The notes under the pieces are model-generated. The model was not told where the DNA came from and searched no databases. It worked only from the letters and a program-made list of their open reading frames with translations. A stretch of DNA of 64,000 nt, from NCBI GenBank assembly GCA_016873295.1, contig VGXM01000003.1, positions 1-64,000 on the forward strand. The letters run 5' to 3'. Source of the stretch: Phycisphaerae bacterium. Lineage in GTDB: Bacteria; Planctomycetota; Phycisphaerae; Phycisphaerales; UBA1924. A program made the translations under genes and the position numbers. Positions 26,007 to 34,540 of the stretch are shown piece after piece. Each line of letters starts with the position of its first letter. Position 1 is the first letter of the stretch.

Positions 26007-27463
26007 GGCGCCTTCCTCTTGGCCGCCAGCGCCACCGCCAGGCGCGTGCGGGCCTGTTCGAGCAGCTGCTGGGTATGGATGGGGTTGTGCACGCCCCAGC
26101 TCCCGTCGGCCTTGACCATGGCGAGCATCCTGGCGACCTCGTCGGCGCCGGCGGCATCGATGCCCTCGGCCCGGGCGGACGCCAGCTGCGCCTCCACCTG
26201 GTCGTACAGCGATCGCGCCGCCCGCTGCCACAGCGGGATCATCCGCTCGCCCAGCCCCGGCTGGTGGCACCTGTCGCACGCCTCGGGGGCCGCCGCCAGC
26301 ACCCGGGCGCCGCTCGCGGGCGACGACTCCACGGGCCGCGGTTTGACGTGGCACCCCGTGCAATCGACGTGGGCGACGAACATGGGGTGGCTCGGCACCG
26401 TCCCCTCGACGTGCGGCCCGATCGGCCCGGTGAAGTAGGTTCGCCGCTGGATCGAGTGCTGGTCGATGTGGCAGCGCGTGCAGTCGAACTCCTCCAGCGA
26501 GACCGTCTGCACGTCCGTGCCGTGCCGCACCATCCCGTGGCAACTGGCGCACTCGATCTTGTGCCGCCCCAGCGTGTGGACCCGGTGCATCTCGTGCGTC
26601 TCGAGCCGCTTCTCCACGCCGAAGGTGTGACACTGCAGGCAGCGCCCGTCCTCGATGGGCGGGGGCGTGGCGGTCACTCCCTGGTGGCAGGAGTCGCACG
26701 TGGCCCCGAAGGCCAGGAACTGCGCGTGGTCGAACTTGATCCCCTCGAACACGATCTCGTTCCCGGGAGCGTCGTGGCAGGAAGTGCACGAGGCCGGGGG
26801 AGGCGTCTCGCCGTTGGGCCCCGCGTGCGTCCGCGGGATCACGCTCTCGCGTTGGGCCGAGCGCACTCCGAGGTGGATGATCGAGCCGTGCCGGGCGTCG
26901 AGCTTCTCGACGCGCCCGTCCGACGAGTCGACGAGGTGGCAGGTGATGCACACCGAGGTGTTAACCTCGAAGTGCTGATCGCCCTTGACGTGCGAGTGGC
27001 ACGTGCCACAGGAGATCTCCACGCCCAGGTGCCTGGCCCCGACGTGCTTGTCGTGCCTGAACTTGAAGAGGCCGTTCGTGGCTTCCTTGCGGCCGATGGT
27101 GTCCAGGTCGTGGCACCCCGAGCGCGTGCAGGAGAGCTGGCTCACGGAGGCCGACGGCTTGTTCGAGGTGCGGTTGAGCGCGTCGTCGACCACCTGCCCC
27201 AGCCCGTTGAGCTTGGCCTCGAGGAAACTGTCGACGCCCGGGGAGATGTGGCAGTCGACGCAGGCGATGTCCTTGTGGGCGCTGGCCCTCCAGCTCGCGT
27301 AGTAGGGCTCCATCACGTGGCAACTGCTGCAGAAGGAGCTGCGCGAGGTGGCCTCCACCCCGATCGTGCTGATGAGGAGGAACCCGACGACGCCGCCGAT
27401 GAGCCACTTGCCCCAGCGGCGGAATCGAAGCCGCTCCCGGATGGCGCTGATCCTTCGTCCCAT
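26003..27463 (-). CDS. NapC/NirT-like membrane-anchored multiheme cytochrome c
   Basis: A 486-residue protein with an N-terminal membrane anchor (WLIGGVVGFLLISTIGVE, residues 18-35) and then the NapC/NrfH signature region CSSCHVMEPYYASWRASAHK ... CVDCHISPG, which in that family forms the quinol-oxidising head. A long C-terminal extension adds nine further CXXCH motifs and a CTRSGCH (CX4CH), giving 11 CXXCH plus one. It is therefore a fusion of a quinol-dehydrogenase head with a multiheme wire. Quinone-pool coupling is a family-based inference. The last 90 residues are helical and heme-free. It lies 6 bp from the upstream Trx/TPR gene and overlaps the downstream cytochrome start. Confidence 0.85.
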   Translation of the reverse strand: MGRRISAIRERLRFRRWGKWLIGGVVGFLLISTIGVEATSRSSFCSSCHVMEPYYASWRASAHKDIACVDCHISPGVDSFLEAKLNGLGQVVDDALNRTSNKPSASVSQLSCTRSGCHDLDTIGRKEATNGLFKFRHDKHVGARHLGVEISCGTCHSHVKGDQHFEVNTSVCITCHLVDSSDGRVEKLDARHGSIIHLGVRSAQRESVIPRTHAGPNGETPPPASCTSCHDAPGNEIVFEGIKFDHAQFLAFGATCDSCHQGVTATPPPIEDGRCLQCHTFGVEKRLETHEMHRVHTLGRHKIECASCHGMVRHGTDVQTVSLEEFDCTRCHIDQHSIQRRTYFTGPIGPHVEGTVPSHPMFVAHVDCTGCHVKPRPVESSPASGARVLAAAPEACDRCHQPGLGERMIPLWQRAARSLYDQVEAQLASARAEGIDAAGADEVARMLAMVKADGSWGVHNPIHTQQLLEQARTRLAVALAAKRKAP

Positions 27464-27469
27464 GGGTCC

Positions 27470-28495
27470 CTACCTCGACAACAGTATCTCCGCGGCACGT
27501 CGGTAGTCCGCCATGGCCTCGGAAACCGCCCCGGTCGCCTCGCGGATCCGCCCCATGAGGTAGTGGGCGCGGGCGTTGCCGGGGGACTTCTCGATCACCC
27601 CGCGCACCTTGGCCTCCGCCTCCTTGGCCCCCTCGGGGCCCTTGCCCAGGCGGGCCTCCGCCGTCCCCAGCCGCGCGTCGATCGAGTCCGGGTCGCCCGC
27701 CAGGACCGAGCGGAAGAGCGCCTCGGCCTCCTCGGCCCGCTCCATGCGGAGCATCAGCGACCCGAGCCCGAGCTTGGCATCGACGCTCTCGGGCATGAGG
27801 GCCAGCGCGTCGCCGTACCGCGACGCCGCCAGGTCCAGCAGCCCGTGCCGGGCCAGCTCGGCGCCCAGGTGCGTGAGTCTCGCGGCCCGGACGGCGTTCG
27901 GGCTCGCGGGCGCCCCGCCGGACGGGTCGAGCGCCGCGTCGAGCTTCGACGAGGGCTCCTGCTCCGCCGCCACGCGCACGGCCAGCGAGAGCAGTTCCTT
28001 GAACCGCGGGACGAATCCCGGCAGCGCATGCACGACCTTGCCGTGCCCGTCGATGACCACCACGCTGGGCACCACGAGGATCCGGTACGGCCCGAAGGCC
28101 TCACGCTTGCGGTCGTGCAGGATCAGGGCCGGGTACCGACCCCGCGCCGCCTCGTCCTTGAGCGCGGCGGGTTCCGCGTCCTGCGCGACGATCATGAGCG
28201 GGATCACGCCGTCGCGGTCGATGCGCGGGTCGGCCAGCACGTCGAGCGTGTCCGCCGCCGCCTGCTTCACGCCCTCGTGCCCCAGTTCGCCGAACAGCAG
28301 GACCAGGACCCGCGGCGCCAGGTCCGCGGTGTTCACGATCGAGCCGTCCAGGTCGGGCAGGCGAACGCCGGGCGCCGCGGCGCCCTTCGGCGGCAGGGCC
28401 GCGGCGGACAGGCAACCCAGTGCGACGAACACCATGGCCAGCAGCAGGCACGGGGCTCGGCGACCCCCGCCCGCGGACGGTGCGGACGCGATCAT
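27470..28495 (-). CDS. thioredoxin-fold / TPR lipoprotein lacking the CXXC motif
   Basis: A 341-residue protein. The signal sequence ends in a lipobox-like FVALGC (Cys about residue 28). Residues 45-185 look like a TlpA/redoxin-type thioredoxin fold (LPDLDGSIVNTADL ... LVLLFGELGHEG ... ILVVPSVVVIDGHGKVVHAL with cis-Pro), but the CXXC position is LGHEG, with no cysteine. Residues 200-341 form three or four TPR repeats (MPESVDAKLGLGSLMLRMER, AEEAEALFRSVLAGDPDS, NARAHYLMGRI). With the redox site lost it is probably a binding or assembly factor for the surrounding cytochromes. The ATG at 28495 overlaps the upstream cytochrome stop (ATGA). Confidence 0.75.
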   Translation of the reverse strand: MIASAPSAGGGRRAPCLLLAMVFVALGCLSAAALPPKGAAAPGVRLPDLDGSIVNTADLAPRVLVLLFGELGHEGVKQAAADTLDVLADPRIDRDGVIPLMIVAQDAEPAALKDEAARGRYPALILHDRKREAFGPYRILVVPSVVVIDGHGKVVHALPGFVPRFKELLSLAVRVAAEQEPSSKLDAALDPSGGAPASPNAVRAARLTHLGAELARHGLLDLAASRYGDALALMPESVDAKLGLGSLMLRMERAEEAEALFRSVLAGDPDSIDARLGTAEARLGKGPEGAKEAEAKVRGVIEKSPGNARAHYLMGRIREATGAVSEAMADYRRAAEILLSR

Positions 28496-29889
28496 GGCTT
28501 GACTCCTGTCGGACCCGGCGGAGGCGTCGGGGCCGCCAGGGCCGGGCCCCGCGTGTAACTCGCCGGCTGGTGGCACCCCGGGGCGCACGAACCGCCCGCC
28601 GCCGTCGCCTGGAAGTTGATCTCGAGCATCCACCCTGCGTTGCCGAAGGGCACCGCCTCGCGGACATGCGCCGGGCGCTTCGACGCGTGCACCTCGTGGC
28701 AGGCCCGGCAGGTCCGCCCCTTCTCCTGGTTGACGTGGAGGTGGTGCAGGTTGCGGTCGCCGTCGCGGAACTCGGTCAGCCCCGCGCCGGAGGGGCTCTG
28801 CACCAGCGCCGCCTGGTGGCACTGGAAGCACAGCTTGAAGTTGTCGATCTCGAACTTCGCGTAGAACTGGGGCGGATACTCCTGGACGAGCAGCCGGAAG
28901 TGGTCGGAGCGGTGCGACTCGTGGCACGCCGTGCACACGCCCTCGCGGATCGGGCCGTGGTGGTAGGGGTTCTCGTCCAGCAGGGCCGCCATGTTGGTCA
29001 GGGTCGTGCCGTCCGACGCCTTGATCGTCCTGTCGTGACAGCCCAGGCACATCCCCGGCTGCGTGGATCGTTGCAGGCTCGGCAGCGTCGAGGCATGGGG
29101 CTCGTGGCACGCGGTGCAGCCCGACTCGGCGGTCAACGCGCCGTGCACGAGCCGCGAGCCCTCCGACGAATGATCGATCATCCCGCTGTGGCAGGAGAGG
29201 CACAGCCCCGGCGCCTGGTCGCGGAGCTGGTACTTGTGCTTGGACGCGTGCGGGTCGTGGCACCGCGTGCAGCCCTCGTCGATCGCGACGTGCCGGTGCA
29301 TCCCGGGGCCCGACGCCCGCTCCGCCACCTCCCCGTGGCACGACAGGCACATGGCGCGGGGCTCCTGGTTCAGCAGCCGCGGCTGCGACGAGGTGTGCGC
29401 CTCGTGGCAGATGATGCACGCGCCCACCGCCACCGGACCGTGCACGAACCCCAGCCCCGTGAAATCCTCCTGGTGGCACTTGGTGCACAGGTCCCGGTTC
29501 GGGTCGGCGACCAGCATCCGCGGACGCTCCGCCCCGTGCGGGTCGTGGCACTCATGGCACTTGCCCTCCTTGAACGGGGCGTGCGTCGTGCTCTTGTGCG
29601 GCGTCGTGTGGCAGCGGGCGCACAACTGCTCGGGCGCGGTGATCAGATAGAACTTGTGCTCCTCCGGGTTGCCCTGGACGTGGCACGCCTGGCAGTCGTT
29701 CGCCGCCGGGCCGTGCATCACCCGGTGTCCGAGGATCTCCTGGTGGCATTCCTTGGCGCACGTCCGGGAGGGCACCCCAGCCGCCGGGGGCGCCGGCGGG
29801 GGCTGCGCCGCCGCGAGCACGCCCAACGCCACCAACGCGGGGGTGCCCGCCAGCGCCACGCGCCAAGGCCGGAGCGATCGCGGGGTCAT
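28492..29889 (-). CDS. large multiheme cytochrome c (13 CXXCH + two CX3CH)
   Basis: First gene of the minus-strand cytochrome operon. 465 residues from the ATG at 29889: signal peptide MTPRSLRPWRVALAGTPALV then GVLAAAQ, then CAKECH (CX3CH), 13 CXXCH motifs (CQACH, CARCH, CHECH, CTKCH, CIICH, CLSCH, CTRCH, CLSCH, CTACH, CLGCH, CTACH, CFQCH, CRACH) and a terminal CAPGCH (CX3CH). The regular CxxCHxxH doubled repeats and the FRDGDRNLHHLHV-to-end region make it a paralogue of the gene at 24657. A candidate sigma54 promoter lies immediately upstream. Longer in-frame readings reach 30129 but lack a signal sequence at their start. Confidence 0.87.
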   Translation of the reverse strand: MTPRSLRPWRVALAGTPALVALGVLAAAQPPPAPPAAGVPSRTCAKECHQEILGHRVMHGPAANDCQACHVQGNPEEHKFYLITAPEQLCARCHTTPHKSTTHAPFKEGKCHECHDPHGAERPRMLVADPNRDLCTKCHQEDFTGLGFVHGPVAVGACIICHEAHTSSQPRLLNQEPRAMCLSCHGEVAERASGPGMHRHVAIDEGCTRCHDPHASKHKYQLRDQAPGLCLSCHSGMIDHSSEGSRLVHGALTAESGCTACHEPHASTLPSLQRSTQPGMCLGCHDRTIKASDGTTLTNMAALLDENPYHHGPIREGVCTACHESHRSDHFRLLVQEYPPQFYAKFEIDNFKLCFQCHQAALVQSPSGAGLTEFRDGDRNLHHLHVNQEKGRTCRACHEVHASKRPAHVREAVPFGNAGWMLEINFQATAAGGSCAPGCHQPASYTRGPALAAPTPPPGPTGVKP

Positions 29890-29902
29890 CGCCCCAACCG
29901 GC

Positions 29903-29918
29903 TGCACGGCGCGTGCCA
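29903..29918 (-). promoter_or_regulatory. candidate sigma54 promoter of the minus-strand cytochrome operon
   Basis: On the minus strand TGGCACGCGCCGTGCA matches TGGCACG-N4-TTGCA at 11 of 12 defined positions. The predicted start (about 29891) lies almost at the assigned ATG (29889), so either the mRNA is nearly leaderless or the true start codon is further downstream. The 234-bp divergent region also contains a plus-strand sigma54 site. Confidence 0.6.
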
Positions 29919-30055
29919 AGACATCCTCGCGATCCAGCGGCACAGCCGCCAATAATCCCATGTCGTGATTCCCGGTACTGAGAACCAGCTTGATGGTCCT
30001 GTCTTGGAAACGCGACTCCGCGGCGAGAATCGTCGCCGTCGGCCCGTGGGTGGGC

Positions 30056-30071
30056 GGGCACCGGGTTTGCA
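30056..30071 (+). promoter_or_regulatory. candidate sigma54 promoter of the plus-strand regulator/HAO operon
   Basis: GGGCACCGGGTTTGCA matches TGGCACG-N4-TTGCA at 10 of 12 defined positions, with GG/GC spacing exact. A start near 30083 gives a ~40-nt leader to the ATG at 30124, which has a GGGAGGA ribosome-binding site. A GC-rich inverted repeat (GGGCGGGCGG/CCGCCCGC-like, about 30091-30110) lies in the leader. Confidence 0.65.
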
Positions 30072-30123
30072 CCACGGTCTGATCAAGGGCGGGCGGCTCC
30101 CCGCCCGCACAGGGAGGATTCCC

Positions 30124-30723
30124 ATGCAACGCTCAGCGATCCTCGTGCTCGCCGTGGCCACCGCGGGTTGGGCTCTGGCAGTGCAGCCCGCCAAGCAGCC
30201 GGAGGTCCCCACCGGACACCCGCAGATCCCCGTGCCGCGGGTCGAGGAGGATTGGCCGCGGGCCGCCCCGGACGACGTGGCCTCCATCGACGCCATCCTC
30301 AAGGCCTTCTACGAGGCGCCGGCGGGCCTGCCCGGGCAGGCGCGGGACTGGGACCGATTCCGCTCGCTGTTCGTCCCCTCGGCCCGCATGATCCCCGCCC
30401 GCCCCGGCGCCGACGGCACCTCGGGGGCCTACTTCCTCACCATCTCGGACTACGTCGACGCCAACCGCACATACTTCGAGAAGGGCGGGTTCTCCGATCG
30501 CGAGGTCGGGCGCCGGACCGAGGAGTTCGGCAACATCGTCCACGTCTGGAGCACCTACGAGTCGCGCCGCAAGCTCGACGACCCCGCCCCCTACATCCGG
30601 GGCGTCAACAGCGTCCAGCTGCTCAAGGACGGCAACCGCTACTGGATCGTCAACGTCTTCTGGGACTACGAGCGCCCCGACACGCCGATCCCCGACAAGT
30701 ACCTCCACACGCCGCGGGAGTAG
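30124..30723 (+). CDS. secreted NTF2/SnoaL-like protein
   Basis: A 199-residue protein with a signal peptide (MQRSAILVLAVATAGWALAV, cleavage after LAVQ region). The mature part resembles the nuclear-transport-factor-2/SnoaL cone fold: DVASIDAILKAFYEAPAG, DWDRFRSLFVPSARMIPA, a central SDYVDANRTYFEKGGF and a C-terminal YWIVNVFWDYERPD. Such domains are ligand pockets or small enzymes with no common activity. The ATG at 30124 is behind GGGAGGA. First gene of the plus-strand operon containing the regulators, HAO and ResBC. Role in the pathway unknown. Confidence 0.75.
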   Translation: MQRSAILVLAVATAGWALAVQPAKQPEVPTGHPQIPVPRVEEDWPRAAPDDVASIDAILKAFYEAPAGLPGQARDWDRFRSLFVPSARMIPARPGADGTSGAYFLTISDYVDANRTYFEKGGFSDREVGRRTEEFGNIVHVWSTYESRRKLDDPAPYIRGVNSVQLLKDGNRYWIVNVFWDYERPDTPIPDKYLHTPRE

Positions 30724-30750
30724 CCGCGGCCCGTCGCCGGAGCACGCCGC

Positions 30751-32124
30751 ATGGGGCATTCGATTCTGCTGGTCGAGGACGAGGCGATCCTCCGCGAATC
30801 CCTGGCCCAGCTGCTCGCGGAGGAAGGGTACGAAGTCGTCCAGGCCTGTGACGGCGAGGCAGCCCGCGAGCAGGTCCTCGCCCGCCCCTTCGACCTGATC
30901 ATCACCGACATCCGCATGCCCCGCATGGACGGGATGGCCCTGCTCCAGCACGCCATGCAGGCCGCCCCGCACACCCCGGTCGTCGTCGTCACGGCGTTCG
31001 GGACCGTCGACAGCGCCGTCGCCGCCATGCGGGCCGGCGCCGTCGACTACCTCCTCAAGCCCGTGCAGTTCGAGGACGTGCTCGTCCGCGTCCGCCGGGC
31101 CCTGGAGTTCGGCGAGATCCGGCGCGACCGCCGCGTCCTCACCGAGCAGCTCGCCTCCTCCAGCACCTTCCACAACCTCATCGGCGAGTCCCCGGCGATC
31201 ACCCGCCTCTTCGACATGGTGCGCAAGCTGTCGGGCGTGCGCTCCAGCGTGCTCATCACGGGCGAGTCGGGCACCGGCAAGGAGCTCTTCGCCCGGGCCA
31301 TCCACTACAACGGGGTGACCCGCGACAAGCCCTTCGTCGCCGTCAACTGCGGCGCCATCCCCGAGAGCCTCATCGAGTCCGAGCTCTTCGGGCACCGCAA
31401 GGGCGCGTTCACGGGGGCCATCCGCGACCGCATCGGCTACTTCGAGGCGGCCTCCGGCGGCACGCTCTTCCTCGACGAGATCTCGACGCTCCCCCCCTCC
31501 GTCCAGAGCACCCTCCTGCGCGTCCTCGAGGAGCGAGTCGTCATCCCCGTCGGCGACACGCGCCCCCGCCCCATCGACGTGCGCATCATCGCGGCGTCCA
31601 ACCAGGACCTGCCCACGCTCTGCCGGGAGGGCAGGTTCCGCGAGGACCTCCTCTACCGCCTCGACGTGGTCCGGCTCCAGATCCCCCCGCTCCGACAGCG
31701 CCGCCAGGACATCCCCCTCCTCGTCCACCACTTCGTGCAGAAGTACTCGCGCGAGATGGGGCGCAAGGTGCTCGGTATCTCCAACCCCGCGATGCGGGCC
31801 ATCCTCGGGCACGAGTGGCGCGGCAACGTCCGTGAACTCGAAAACGTCATCGAGCGGGCCGTCATCTTCGCCGACGGACGCGAGATCGACCTCGCCGACC
31901 TCCCCTTCGGCGCCCCGGCCGAGGACGCCGACGACGGCGAGGACCTCAAGCACGCCCTCGCTCAGTTCGAACGCCAGCACATCATCTACAGCCTCCGGCG
32001 CCACCACTACGACAAGACCGAGACGGCCCGCCACCTGGGCATCGGGGTCTCGAGCCTCTACCGCAAAATGGACGAACTCAAGATCCCCAAGGACGAGAAG
32101 GAGACCAGCGCCCAGGCGCCCTGA
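30751..32124 (+). CDS. NtrC-family sigma54-dependent response regulator
   Basis: A 457-residue protein with a receiver domain (acidic pocket ED10-11, phosphoacceptor D53, T81, K103), an AAA+ domain with Walker A GESGTGKE (171-178), the sigma54-contact GAFTGA loop (218-223) and Walker B GGTLFLDE (235-242). A C-terminal Fis-type helix-turn-helix is seen in HYDKTETARHLGIGVSSLYR. It should activate sigma54 promoters when phosphorylated. The three sigma54-like sites at 14857, 29903 and 30056 make the cytochrome blocks its obvious targets. Its kinase partner is probably encoded two genes downstream (33168). Confidence 0.95.
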   Translation: MGHSILLVEDEAILRESLAQLLAEEGYEVVQACDGEAAREQVLARPFDLIITDIRMPRMDGMALLQHAMQAAPHTPVVVVTAFGTVDSAVAAMRAGAVDYLLKPVQFEDVLVRVRRALEFGEIRRDRRVLTEQLASSSTFHNLIGESPAITRLFDMVRKLSGVRSSVLITGESGTGKELFARAIHYNGVTRDKPFVAVNCGAIPESLIESELFGHRKGAFTGAIRDRIGYFEAASGGTLFLDEISTLPPSVQSTLLRVLEERVVIPVGDTRPRPIDVRIIAASNQDLPTLCREGRFREDLLYRLDVVRLQIPPLRQRRQDIPLLVHHFVQKYSREMGRKVLGISNPAMRAILGHEWRGNVRELENVIERAVIFADGREIDLADLPFGAPAEDADDGEDLKHALAQFERQHIIYSLRRHHYDKTETARHLGIGVSSLYRKMDELKIPKDEKETSAQAP

Positions 32125-32145
32125 GGGCGCCCGGGGACGGACACG

Positions 32146-33171
32146 ATGCTCCGCCGAAGGTTCCTCATCCGGGTCGGCGTGCTCATCGTGGGGTTCGTCC
32201 TGGGGTCCGCGGGCGCGGTGTGGGCCCTGCAGAGCCTCCTGGCGCAGATCGACCGCGCCCACGACGACGCCGCCACCCTGATCGACGGCGTCCAGCGCGT
32301 CGGCACACTCATGAGCCGAATCGAATCCGCCCGCTTCGAGACGGCCCCGCTCGACCCCACGCCGCTGATCGACGAACTCCACCGCGAGGTCGACGCCCTC
32401 TCACGCCACCGCATCACCGCCGCCGGCGCCCACGCCTCCGGCGAGTTCGTCGCCCTCGCCGACGCCATCCCGCCGTTCATCGCGGCCTGGTCCGGCGCGG
32501 CGGTCCCCCCGTCGCCCTCCGCCGACGCCCTGCGCGCCGGGCTCCGCGCCCACCAGGCGGCCCACGACCTGGGCCGCGCCTTCCGCGGGTTCGTCGCGAG
32601 CGAGCAGCAGCGGATCGGACGGTCCTTCCGTGGCATGGTGGTCGTGCTCACCCTGGCCGCCCTGGTCATGGTCAACGTGTCGATCGGCGTGCTGCTCTGG
32701 ACGGCGCAGCTGGTCCTCAAGCCCGTGGCGGCCCTCACCGAGGGCAGCCGACAACTCGCGGCCGAGCACTTCGACCACCGCGTCCGCGTGCGCGAGGGGG
32801 ACGAGTTCGCCGAGCTGGCCCACGCGTACAACTCGCTGGCCGAGCGGCTCCAGGCCAACGAGGAGCGCAAGGCCGAGGCCATCCGGCACCTCGCCGTGAC
32901 CCTCAACCACGACCTGAACAACGCCATGGCCATCATCGAGCTGCAACTGGGGCTCCTGGACCGCGAGGCCGCCGCCCGCCCGGCCCTCACCGCCCGCCTC
33001 CGCGAGATCCGCTCCAACCTCGCCCAGATGGCCAAGACCGTCGCCTCGCTCAAGAGCATCCGCCGCGTCGTGCTCACCGACTACGGTCCGGGCCAGAAGA
33101 TGGTCGACCTCGAACGTTCCGTCGAGCCCGCGCCCGAGCCCAGGGCGCCGGCTCCCGGCCCCCACCCATGA
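32146..33171 (+). CDS. membrane HAMP protein with HisKA-like helix, no ATPase domain
   Basis: A 341-residue protein: TM1 about 6-28, a ~130-residue periplasmic helical sensor, TM2 about 163-186, a HAMP domain (LKPVAALTEGSRQLAAEHFD to about 240), and then a helix with LAVTLNHDLNNAMAIIELQL (H255). This looks like the dimerisation/phosphoacceptor helix of histidine kinases (H-D-L-N-N). It ends at residue 341 with a Pro-rich tail, without N, G1 or G2 boxes. It may be a truncated kinase, a phosphotransfer partner or a sensor working with the full kinase encoded directly downstream (start overlaps its stop). Confidence 0.75.
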   Translation: MLRRRFLIRVGVLIVGFVLGSAGAVWALQSLLAQIDRAHDDAATLIDGVQRVGTLMSRIESARFETAPLDPTPLIDELHREVDALSRHRITAAGAHASGEFVALADAIPPFIAAWSGAAVPPSPSADALRAGLRAHQAAHDLGRAFRGFVASEQQRIGRSFRGMVVVLTLAALVMVNVSIGVLLWTAQLVLKPVAALTEGSRQLAAEHFDHRVRVREGDEFAELAHAYNSLAERLQANEERKAEAIRHLAVTLNHDLNNAMAIIELQLGLLDREAAARPALTARLREIRSNLAQMAKTVASLKSIRRVVLTDYGPGQKMVDLERSVEPAPEPRAPAPGPHP

Positions 33172-34523
33172 CCCTGTCCGACGATCGAGCCCGCGCCCGC
33201 CTCCTCCACCGCGAGGTCCGGTGGCTGGTCTCGCTCCGCTGGGTTGCGGGATCCGCCATCGCCGCCGGTGGCGCCGCGATGGGGATCTGGCTCCCCGACA
33301 CCGGCCTCCACCCCGGCGTCCCGGCGCTCCTGGGCCTGCTCGTCCTCGCCTACAACGCGGTCTTCCTCGGCGCCCTGCGCCGCGCCCCGCGCCTCGCGGC
33401 CCGGCACGCGCCCCTGGTCGTCCACGCCTCGCTCCAGATCCTCCTGGACGTGCTGTGCCTGGTGGTCCTCACCATCTGGACCGGCGGCGTCACCAGCCCG
33501 CTCCTGGGCGCGTTCTTCTTCCACATGTTCTTCGCCCGCCTGCTCCTCCCGCGCCCGCACGCCTACGCCGCCGCCCTCGTCGCCGTGGCGTTCATGGCCA
33601 TCGGGCTCCGGGCCGCCGGCGCGTGGCCGAGCGAGATCTCCGGCGCCGCCACCGCCGCCGGGTGGGCCGTCGCCCTCGTGGTCACCGTGTTCCTCACCGA
33701 CCGCATCGCCGGCGTGCTCCAGCGCCTCGACGCCGCCCGTGCGCAGCGCGCCCGCAAGCTCCGGGAGGTCGCCGCGATCCTCCGCGCCCAGCAGGAATCG
33801 CTCCTCCACAGCGAGCGCCTCGCCACGCTCGGGCAGCTCGCCGCCGGCGTCGCCCACGAGATCAACAACCCGCTCTCCAACATCGACGGGCTCCTGCAAC
33901 TGCTCCAGCGCCGCCCCGACCAGCCGCCACCCCCCGAGTCCCTCCGCAAGCTCCGTGAACAGGTCGAGCGCATCCAGCGCATCGTGCGGCAACTGGGGGC
34001 CTACTCGCGCCGCGACGGCGGGAAAGCGCAGCTCGTGCCCGTCAACGACCTCGTGCGCTCCGCCGTCGGGCTGATCGACCTCGACCAGCGGGCCCGAAGG
34101 GCCCACGTCGAACTGGACCTCCCGGACCGTGTCGGCCTTGTGCGCACCAATCCCCACGCCCTGACCCAGATCCTCGTCAACCTGCTGGCCAACGCGCTCG
34201 ACGCCACCGCCGACGTCCCGGCGCCCCGCATCGCGGTCAGGACCGACCGGCCCGACGGCCGCCTCCGGATCCGGGTCGAGGACAACGGGCAGGGCATCCC
34301 GCCCGAGCACCTCAAGCGCGTCTTCGAGCCGTTCTTCACCACCAAGCCCGCCGGCCATGGCACGGGCTTGGGCCTCTCCATCTCCGATAAACTCGTTCGG
34401 GATATGGGAGGGTCCATCGCGGCGGCGACTCTCCCCCGGGGCGGGGCGGTGTTTACCGTTCAGATCCCCGACCTCCCGGCACCCCCCATCGCCGGCCGTC
34501 CACCAATGGACGCCAAGGAATAG
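33168..34523 (+). CDS. sensor histidine kinase
   Basis: A 451-residue membrane kinase with six hydrophobic segments in residues 20-180 and no large extracytoplasmic domain, then a HisKA domain with H230 in GVAHEINNPLSNID, N-box ILVNLLANALDATAD, G1 VEDNGQGI, F-box EPFFTTK and G2 HGTGLGLSIS. The compact 6-TM sensor resembles redox/quinone-sensing kinases of the RegB/PrrB kind, but I see no diagnostic redox cysteine or quinone motif, so the signal is unknown. ATGA overlap with the HAMP protein gene. Expected partner of the regulator at 30751. Confidence 0.9.
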   Translation: MTLSDDRARARLLHREVRWLVSLRWVAGSAIAAGGAAMGIWLPDTGLHPGVPALLGLLVLAYNAVFLGALRRAPRLAARHAPLVVHASLQILLDVLCLVVLTIWTGGVTSPLLGAFFFHMFFARLLLPRPHAYAAALVAVAFMAIGLRAAGAWPSEISGAATAAGWAVALVVTVFLTDRIAGVLQRLDAARAQRARKLREVAAILRAQQESLLHSERLATLGQLAAGVAHEINNPLSNIDGLLQLLQRRPDQPPPPESLRKLREQVERIQRIVRQLGAYSRRDGGKAQLVPVNDLVRSAVGLIDLDQRARRAHVELDLPDRVGLVRTNPHALTQILVNLLANALDATADVPAPRIAVRTDRPDGRLRIRVEDNGQGIPPEHLKRVFEPFFTTKPAGHGTGLGLSISDKLVRDMGGSIAAATLPRGGAVFTVQIPDLPAPPIAGRPPMDAKE

Positions 34524-34540
34524 ATGACCCGGATATCATC

